Positions 57,200 to 64,000 of a DNA stretch of 64,000 nucleotides are shown piece by piece. This stretch comes from Diabrotica undecimpunctata (Eukaryota; Arthropoda; Insecta; Coleoptera; Chrysomelidae). Position numbers and translations under genes: made by a program. Each line of letters begins with the position of its first letter. Within the stretch, counting starts at the first letter, position 1. Location: positions 2,914,001 through 2,978,000 of the forward strand of contig NC_092806.1 of assembly GCF_040954645.1 (NCBI RefSeq), written 5' to 3'. The notes beneath the pieces are model-generated. The model was not told the DNA's origin, did no database searches, and saw only the letters and a program-made list of their open reading frames with translations.

Positions 57200-58600
57200 C
57201 TACCGTTATCACTTAAAGGGTTACAGAAAAACCATATGTACCTATTATGGACAAGTTCATTTGGCAATGTTACTTACCGGACTACCAATATTTTATTTTG
57301 TACTGGTTTGTCACTTCGATAAGTCCATACTTATTATCAAAATACCATTTGATGCAAAATTTATACAAGCTAAAAAAGTTAACATAATCAATAGATTTTA
57401 TAAAGGAAAACTAAATAAAAAGTATCATGTTATTAAAGAATTAAGCAAACAATCAGAATGTTGTTCAAAAAACCCAACATAAAATTTAATAAAGCCGGCC
57501 GGACATAAAATGCGGCATAAAATTTAGACGAGCTTTTTGTATGTTTCCGATAAGTCAATAAAAGTCAAAAGGTAGCGTTCCTTGTTTAAATTCAAACAAC
57601 ACGCTTCGCATTCATTTATCTTCCTGTATCAATACATACATCTAAACAAACATTGCGAAAACTTTCCAGCAGTGGCCCGTTCCGAAATTGTTTTTTCAAG
57701 TTGGAAATCCATTTCGCTTGACCAGTGAATTTACAACTTTCATAATTAAACTCTCAACAGTTCGATGCTCGTTCAACACTCAATAAGTTTTAAAATCGCT
57801 TTAAAATCGAGCTCCGCGGTATAAACTGTTGTGGGACAATAGTCGTTTTTTGAAATACTGACATAAAACTACGTATTACCTCGTTATGCCATAGTTTATA
57901 GCACGAGACTATGGGATTTCTTGTTTTTACTAAAAAAAGATTTGGTTTATTTGTCACATTGAAAAATTTACTTTGTTTTAGTTTGGTTTTATTAAATTTG
58001 TAATTTGTAGACTAGTAGTAAATTATAATATAGTTTATTAACCTGTTAAGAAGATTATTACTATAATTTACGTTAAGTATAATTGGTAAATGGTGTTCTG
58101 ATTTGTAGTTAGATTCTGGAATTATTTTGTTACCTAAAATAAATACTTTGGTCACTTTAGCTAATAATATTCCTGTTGATGAACCTTACCCTTTCTTAGA
58201 GCTAAATAATTGTCTCGTTTTTTGGAATACAATGAGCTGGCAACTGATGGGCTATCACAATTTTATGACTGCTAATTTTTATATGATACGTCAATACCTG
58301 GTAGGTATAGATATAAAAATTTTATTTTATTAATATTTTTTGGATGAAATGGTAAATCTAGTTCACCTAGGTCTTTCGCCCTTTGTACTTTACACTAGTC
58401 TCTTAAATACAAGCAATTTGTACTTTTCTTTTTTTAAGCCCATCTTCTCCACACTATCACTGTAAGACCTCCAAGATTCCAAGACCCTATCCTAATTTTT
58501 TAAAACTGTAATAATGTTCTCTCTAAAATAGTCCTCACTCAGAAATCCGATCGGAGGCTAATTTTGTTTCCGGAATATTTTACCTAAGGAGATGCCATCA
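57200..58600. other. spacer
   Basis: No recognised genes. An open frame 57261-57482 lacks an ATG. AGCCGGCCGGACA at 57493-57505 is a short GC patch. Confidence 0.5.
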
Positions 58601-58619
58601 TTTTAGTATAATGTTTAAT

Positions 58620-58840
58620 TACATTGGAGGTCTTTTCATTATTATGGCCTGAAAAGATTTTCGGATATTTGATGCCTGAATTGAATCCGCCAGGACAAAG
58701 AAAAATATCCTGGCTTACTAACCTGAGAGCATGGTACAGAAAGACCTCAACAGTATTCCGTATAGCAACCAACAAAGTCATCATAGTCAGAGTGATCGCC
58801 ATTATTCGGAATCGACAGGCACCCTAAGAAGAAGTTGCCT
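58620..58840 (+). pseudogene. LINE 3' end scrap
   Basis: A frame with ELNPPGQRKISWLTNLRAWY and TSTVFRIATNKVIIVRVIAI, RNRQAP then a stop and AAGAAGAAG: the last 60 residues and tail of the same LINE group as 56148-57188 and 48290-48854. Confidence 0.82.
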
Positions 58841-59029
58841 CTTGAACTTTCTCCATACGTAGTTCATCATCAGATGAACCTCCTAACCTCCTCTACCTAA
58901 CCTAAACTAATACATTGTTGTCACTTGAAACCTTTTCTCACAGTTTAAGAAGACGATTTTGTGCTTTTAAGTAATATGACATATTACCACAATATATATT
59001 TTTTCACCACTTTATCTAAATTTCCTTCT

Positions 59030-59230
59030 TCTTTTTCTTAACATGCCATACACCAAAGTGCGTAGGCGACTATCTCATTACTAGAATTCTGTTCTTGGTG
59101 GCGTGACACAGCTCGCCTGTATTGTGTATTCCTGTCCATTCTTTAATATTCCTTAACTAGGATAATTGTTTGCGTCCGGCTCCTCCCCTACCTTCGATCT
59201 TGCCTTGTAGGATTAACTACTGTGGTATTT
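59030..59230 (-). pseudogene. LINE 3' end scrap, second group
   Basis: Minus-strand reading EIPQ-LILQGKIEGRGGAGRKQ, SWLRNIKEWTGI and ELCHATKNR, the 'GKR..GR...SWLRNI.EWTG' end of an endonuclease/RT LINE. Both edges are short. Confidence 0.7.
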
Positions 59231-59835
59231 CATAACTAACTGACTAAATTTCCTAAAAAAAATAAAATCTCTACTTATAACTTTATCAGTTCGAACACAC
59301 AATTTATTCCGTAATAATAGGCGTTACTGTCGAAAGCACTGAGTAAGAACCACTGAAGATTTAATTATTTACCTTCTTCGACCAAACCAAACTACTTGAT
59401 CTATGATTCATTAAGGATAACCCTAAATAAGCACTGCTTGATTATTGAGTTGTAAATTTTAGTCCCACTAGAGTCACCTTTATTAATTTTAATTACAAGC
59501 TATGCACAAAATGCAGTACATAATTTTTTTCCCAGAAAACTGTAATACCGCAAACATTTCAATGGATGAATCAAATCTGTTAAGTATTGTAATTTTTAAA
59601 CATTGAGACGGCCCTGTGTCTAACGCTTGTGCGCGTATAGCCACAGCGCAAAATGTACTTGACTTTTCTTCAAGCCCTTAACGAGCAAGGTGTATTATGA
59701 GGTGAAATAAAGATCATTAAGTGAAATCCGTTTATTCAACATTCCTCAAATCAAATTAGTAACTAAAGTGTCTTTCGGAGCATTCTCTGTGTAATAGTTT
59801 CAAAATCGATATTTTAAAATTAAAAATCTAGGTTT
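59231..59835. other. spacer
   Basis: No recognised features. Confidence 0.5.
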
Positions 59836-60456
59836 ATGAACCGATGCAAACAGTATCATTCGAACTTGAGACAAGAAGGTGCCCTAGTTTCTGGTGAAAA
59901 ACTGATTAATTTAAAAAGAGACTCAAGTAAATTTAAACAGCGATCCATCAAAATGTGCATTTACCCATTCGTCAATTTTTACCAGAAAAATACGTTTTGT
60001 AAGACGCACTTTTTACAGTTTAAAACGTTTCACGTTTATTTATTGCACCGTTTCATTTTATTTCCGACATTTGTACGAAATATATTACAATATAAAATTC
60101 TATATATATGCATATACGTAATCTATTTCTTTATAAATGAAATACAGTATCGATATATCCACATAAACCGTATTTCTAGTATAGCATTCGTCTTACTTAT
60201 TTGTTGTATCTGTATGCCCGTGTTCTTGTATAAAGATAAATATGTTTCTTTACCTTTCACATCGCAAGGATTTATAAGTAAGAAACAAAGTCTTTTTTAT
60301 TTAGAATGTATTCAAAATTATTTGAATTTTTCGTACGATACCAATATACGAATAAAATTTACAAGGCAGATACAGGAGAGATCATTAAAGCAAATGAACA
60401 AATTAAACGAAATCTTTGTGTTAGAGGTGGTCAATATTTGTCGATCAAAGTCATAA
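59836..60456 (+). CDS. unexplained 206-codon open frame
   Basis: ATG at 59836 (MNRCKQYHSN) to TAA at 60454-60456. The protein is rich in Ile, Tyr, Phe and Lys. Hydrophobic stretches at about residues 64-100 (HVYLLHRFILF..., YICIYVIYFF) and 112-130 (ISSIAFVLLICCICMPVFL) could be membrane segments. The C-terminal third is polar and basic. No family is recognised, there are no close introns or neighbours to help, and no opposite-strand match was noticed. At this A+T content a 206-codon run is rare but not impossible by chance. I assign no function. Confidence 0.3.
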   Translation: MNRCKQYHSNLRQEGALVSGEKLINLKRDSSKFKQRSIKMCIYPFVNFYQKNTFCKTHFLQFKTFHVYLLHRFILFPTFVRNILQYKILYICIYVIYFFINEIQYRYIHINRISSIAFVLLICCICMPVFLYKDKYVSLPFTSQGFISKKQSLFYLECIQNYLNFSYDTNIRIKFTRQIQERSLKQMNKLNEIFVLEVVNICRSKS

Positions 60457-61944
60457 TTTTAATAATCTCCCGAGAATCGTAAAAAAATGGCGAAAGTCGC
60501 GCCACGTTTATTTATTTAAGACTTTTATAAAAATTGAGTTTATTCTAAGCAAAAAATACGGAAATTACATACGAAAGATGCACTTTATTTACCTTTTAAA
60601 CTATGTTGATCTTTGTCGATAGGACACTTGGATCAAAAGATATCGAATTTTTACCGTCGAGCTGATACAAATTTTACTGAACACTGATTTCGCGCGCATA
60701 ACTGACATTTAAATCGACGGTCGCTTCAAACGTTGCTTCTGAGAGAACGGTTTATTCTACACAAAAAATACTAACTAAAATTCTTGTTTACAATTATCTC
60801 AGCTACATTTTTTATTTGAAACATTTTTTTCTACGGTGTACAGTTTCTTGGTAAACTGTTTTTTTGCGATATTAGACCCTTATGACGGGGAATTCAGCGG
60901 GCAGACCTGGTATAGAAGTGGTAAACTTTTTTGTATCTATTTTACGGTCCCAAAGTCAATATTCTCGGTAAAATTCTGCCTGTGTATATGATTTTAAGGG
61001 GTCAACTCTCTGACAACTGGACTAAAACTATATATTTCTAATTATTCTCTTAAATTCTATAAATTATTCTCGTTTTCCTTACCTCTATTGTTACCACTGA
61101 AATTAAATTCTACACCAATGTTAAAAAAACGCATTTAAAACAATTCTGCGTCCATGCTTACATATGTATACCTAACCCATAGACTAGCCCGCTGCAGTAA
61201 CTCACGCGAAACCCCGAAAACCCTTTAATATCCCTTTCGTTCTTTGTGCTTTATTCTAACAAAAGGAAGATATATTTTCCTTGTAATCCACCCACGCCGT
61301 AAAATTATGAAGGCATTTTCTCGTAAGTAAAGTATTTGGCCTCGTTATTATGTTAAATGAAAAGAAGAAGAACCGATGCGTCAAAAAGGGATAATTTGAG
61401 TTCATTTTCAATTTCGGAATTTGTTCTTTGTAAGTGATTCAAATGAACGAGGTAGTATTTGCATTTCTCGAAAAAGATAAGAGAGCAAACGAAAATAAAT
61501 CTGATATTGGACGTTATTATGAAAGGCTTGAGACCAAATCGATTTTCTAAATTATTCCGTTATAATTTTAAGTTCATTTTCATATAAATTGTGTGAACGG
61601 TTGTTAAACAAACTGAGCTCCTAGTGGAAATGGTATTATGTGTTTATAATTTGTGTATTTAGCACTTTGGACTATGTTTATACAAACTGAGCTGCATTTG
61701 GTGTAGAAATGTAATTTATTATCAATAACATTAGCTAGTGAGTTCGGTTCTGCATCGATAACTATACTATTGTATTAAATGTGGTCTCCGAATATTTTTA
61801 ACATTAACAAAGTTTAATATAAGCTATAAATTCTGAATCTGAGTAATATATTGAAATAAACTGTAAGTGTACAAACTCTTTACATAATATCCATTTAAAT
61901 TAGCATTAAAGTCAGCAAATTGCAATTATTTGTTATTGTTGTCA
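60457..61944. other. spacer
   Basis: No recognised features on either strand. Confidence 0.5.
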
Positions 61945-63150
61945 ATAACCTTTTCTCAGGTTCCATAGCCTTTTTAAGAAAAGGCTATGGAACAAACGAT
62001 CACCTACTGGTAATAAAAAATCTTATAGAAAAATGCACTGAATATAATAAACCACTAGCTTTAATATTTGTCGACTATGAAAAGGCATTCGACACCATAA
62101 ATCAACAAAAAAGGTTGGAAGCCTTGACAGAATGCCGAATTGACTATCGGTATATAAATATAATTAAACACATATACCAAAACGCAACAGCCAGTGTTAG
62201 AGTGGGTGATCGTCAAACCCAGAAATTCCCGATACAACGTGGAGTGCGCCAGGGGGACACCATATCGACGAAACTGTTCACTACGCTTTTGGAATATATA
62301 TGTAAAAGGGCAAAACTGACCGACAAGGGCATACACATAAACGGAGAAAAGCTTAGCCATCTAAGGTTTGCAGATGATATTGTACTAATAGCTGATAGGA
62401 TAGATGAGGCCAAAAAACTTTTAAATCAGCTCTACTTTTCCTCGCTAGAAGGGGGATTGAAAATAAATATATCTAAAACCCAGATGATGACAAATCTTGT
62501 AGTCAGCGAAGATATATGAGTAGGAAAAAGATCCATAGACCAGGAAATGGCCTATAAATACCTAGTTCATGAGATTCGCATAGCATAACCAAACCGTTGA
62601 GCTTCTCCGTCGTATAAGACTAACTTGGGCAGCCTTCGGCAAGCTGAACCATATTTTCAAATCGTCTGATATACCAATATGCCTTAAAAGAAAAACGTTT
62701 AATCAGTGTGTTTTGCCTGTGTTTCCGCACTTACGGTGCGGAAACGTTGACCATGACAAGGAGAACAGTTCAAAAGATCCGTGTGTGTCAAAGGGCGATG
62801 GAGCGTGCTATGTTGGGCGTTTCACTACGAGACAAGATCCCAAATCGCAAGCTACGACAAAGAGCAGGAGTGGCTGATGCAGTAGAGAGAGTAGCAACAC
62901 TGAAATGGAACTGGGCAGGTCACGTGGCTCGAATAACAGATAATAGATGGACAAAGCGGATACTGGAATGGAGACCAAGAGATGATGCCTACCGAAGCAG
63001 AGGTCGTCTACCAACATGTTGGACTGACGATCTAAAACGTTATCATAGGAATTGGATGCACGAGGCACAAGATCGAAATAGATGGAAAATTATGGGGGAG
63101 ATCTATGTCCAGCAGTGGATAAGCGAAGATTGAATGATGTTAATAAACAA
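61945..63150 (+). pseudogene. RTE-type LINE RT, 5'-truncated
   Basis: The frame 61920-62519 reads FLRKGYGTNDHLLVIKNLIE, then FVDYEKAFDTINQQKRLEAL (first RT Asp), IQRGVRQGDTISTKLFTTLL, LRFADDIVLIADRIDEAKKL (catalytic YADD-type, with Phe) and GLKINISKTQ. A frame break follows at 62520-62700. The end 62708-63133 is open: FRTYGAETLTMTRRTVQKIR, AMLGVSLRDKIPNRKLRQRA, then NWAGHVARITDNRW and GEIYVQQWISED. The 'YVQQW' end matches the 99-bp RTE scrap in piggyBac 4. The first 25 codons of the open frame are not LINE. A 15-bp hairpin sits at the 5' edge. Confidence 0.92.
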
Positions 63151-63242
63151 ATCCAGTTTTACCAGCAAATAACCGCTTTTAGTAAAGACCGATATACCTG
63201 TTTTAGCAGGTGTACAGGGTTGGAATTACTTTTCACTTAACG

Positions 63243-63760
63243 TTTATCGAAATGAATTCAAACATGGAATTACACAACAATTCTACAAGACCATCAAAGT
63301 CAAATAAACGCATCACAGTCATACTCTTCGGCAGCGTCGAGAGTGCAATTTCCTTTAAAGTCCCAAGCAATTATCTTTAGTGCCTTAGAAAACACCAAAG
63401 TTCAAGACTACCTTCTCCCATTGGAAATATAATTCAACCGAAAAATATAATTTTCTCTTCTAGATTATCTAATAATCGCATATGTATGTATTTATTCAAT
63501 AAACAAATAGTGGATGATTTTATGAATAATCATGGTCAAATAGAGATACAAGGTGAAATTGTGTCAGAGATAAGTGCTTCTATGCCTGAGTACAATCACA
63601 TCCTTAGTTTTCGAAGACAAATCTATATCGGTCCAACACTACCAGAGTCATTTACTCTTGTTTTTGACAACACAATATATAGAATATTTATTTCTCAAGA
63701 CAGTTTAGTTTTCTTTAGATGCAAGAAGCCAGGTCACATTAGTTCACAGGGTTTTTGTAT
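63243..63760 (+). pseudogene. I-like LINE ORF1, internally deleted
   Basis: After shifts, the line INASQSYSSAASRVQFPLKS then AIIFSALENTKVQDYL, and IIQPKNIIFSSRLSNNRICM, match the ORF1 at 5905-6501 (AILFNTLENCTINDYL, IEPKNIIFASRISNGRIRIY). About 50 residues are then missing and NHILSFRRQIYIGPTLPESF and YRIFISQD follow, ending with a partial knuckle FRCKKPGHISSQGFC in which the CCHC pattern is damaged. This second copy confirms that the gag family is real. Confidence 0.82.
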
Positions 63761-63990
63761 AGTTGCCAATCTGATGTTATCTTTAAATTACAAAAAAGAG
63801 CAATACGGTCTCTGTTTGGCCTCAGAAGAACAACACATTGCAGAAGCTACTTTAAAAATCACAGGATTTTAACGCTTTCATCTTTATATATTTTAGAAAC
63901 TGTTTGCCTAAACATTTACATGTTTTTCCAGCAAGACCTAATCATGACTACTCCACCAAAAGTTCAAACTCAGATGTTTATTTACTGATC
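63760..63990 (+). pseudogene. RT C-terminal tail of a different LINE, joined to the I-like ORF1
   Basis: A frame 63755-63988 reads LQKRAIRSLFGLRRTTHCRS followed by YFKNHRILTLSSLYILETV. This is the 'LQKRAIR.I.GL.....CR..F....ILTLPSLYI' region of CR1/Jockey-like RTs. That region belongs at the end of ORF2, not next to a gag knuckle. It continues to the edge of the window. Confidence 0.75.
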
Positions 63991-64000
63991 CGTCTACTCA

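Overview
The window looks like intergenic or intronic DNA from a large, AT-rich arthropod genome, most likely an insect. The evidence is the mix of relics: PGBD-type piggyBac, jerky/pogo and DD41D mariner transposons, many Jockey, I, CR1-like and RTE-like LINE fragments, Gypsy-type LTR pieces and a tRNA-headed SINE. I cannot name the species. No confident host protein-coding gene was found. The only cellular RNA gene candidate is a partly decayed tRNA-Asp near 19.1 kb.

Layout. 0-8 kb: a minus-strand Jockey LINE (about 4290 to 1517) split by a piggyBac at a TTAA site (1677-3470), with an RTE-like LINE tail fused to its end, then an I-like LINE with both ends but no ORF2 (5498-7576, 12-bp target duplication). 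8-17 kb: a second piggyBac with perfect 15-bp termini (8900-10866), a decayed pogo/jerky transposase, a degenerate duplication, an R1/Jockey-like RT piece and a third piggyBac relic. 17-24 kb: a GC-richer block, an RTE scrap, inverted repeats around the tRNA-Asp, and a pogo element with exact ends (21812-23652). 24-28 kb: a fourth piggyBac (with a likely intron) split by two later insertions. 28-35 kb: several LINE fragments, a SINE with a perfect 14-bp duplication, and a 5'-truncated I LINE with RT and RNase H. 37-45 kb: a fifth piggyBac split by a LINE, a Gypsy integrase end, and a long Jockey-type ORF2. 45-53 kb: a DD41D mariner with about 305-bp inverted repeats and one visible frameshift, then more LINE tails and an inverted repeat pair. 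53-64 kb: an LTR-retrotransposon deletion derivative, a cleanly bounded truncated LINE, an unexplained 206-codon ORF, an RTE, and an I-like gag joined to a foreign RT tail at the window end.

The elements do not form a cellular pathway; the window is best read as layered insertions. Relative order can be fixed at three places: piggyBac after Jockey, LINE after piggyBac 5, and RTE tail plus long-TIR element after piggyBac 4. The most unusual signals are the shared palindromic subterminal motifs of two different piggyBacs, the I-like element without ORF2, and three sites resembling hammerhead ribozyme cores. All frames, breaks and motifs were read by eye, and family names below superfamily level are tentative.
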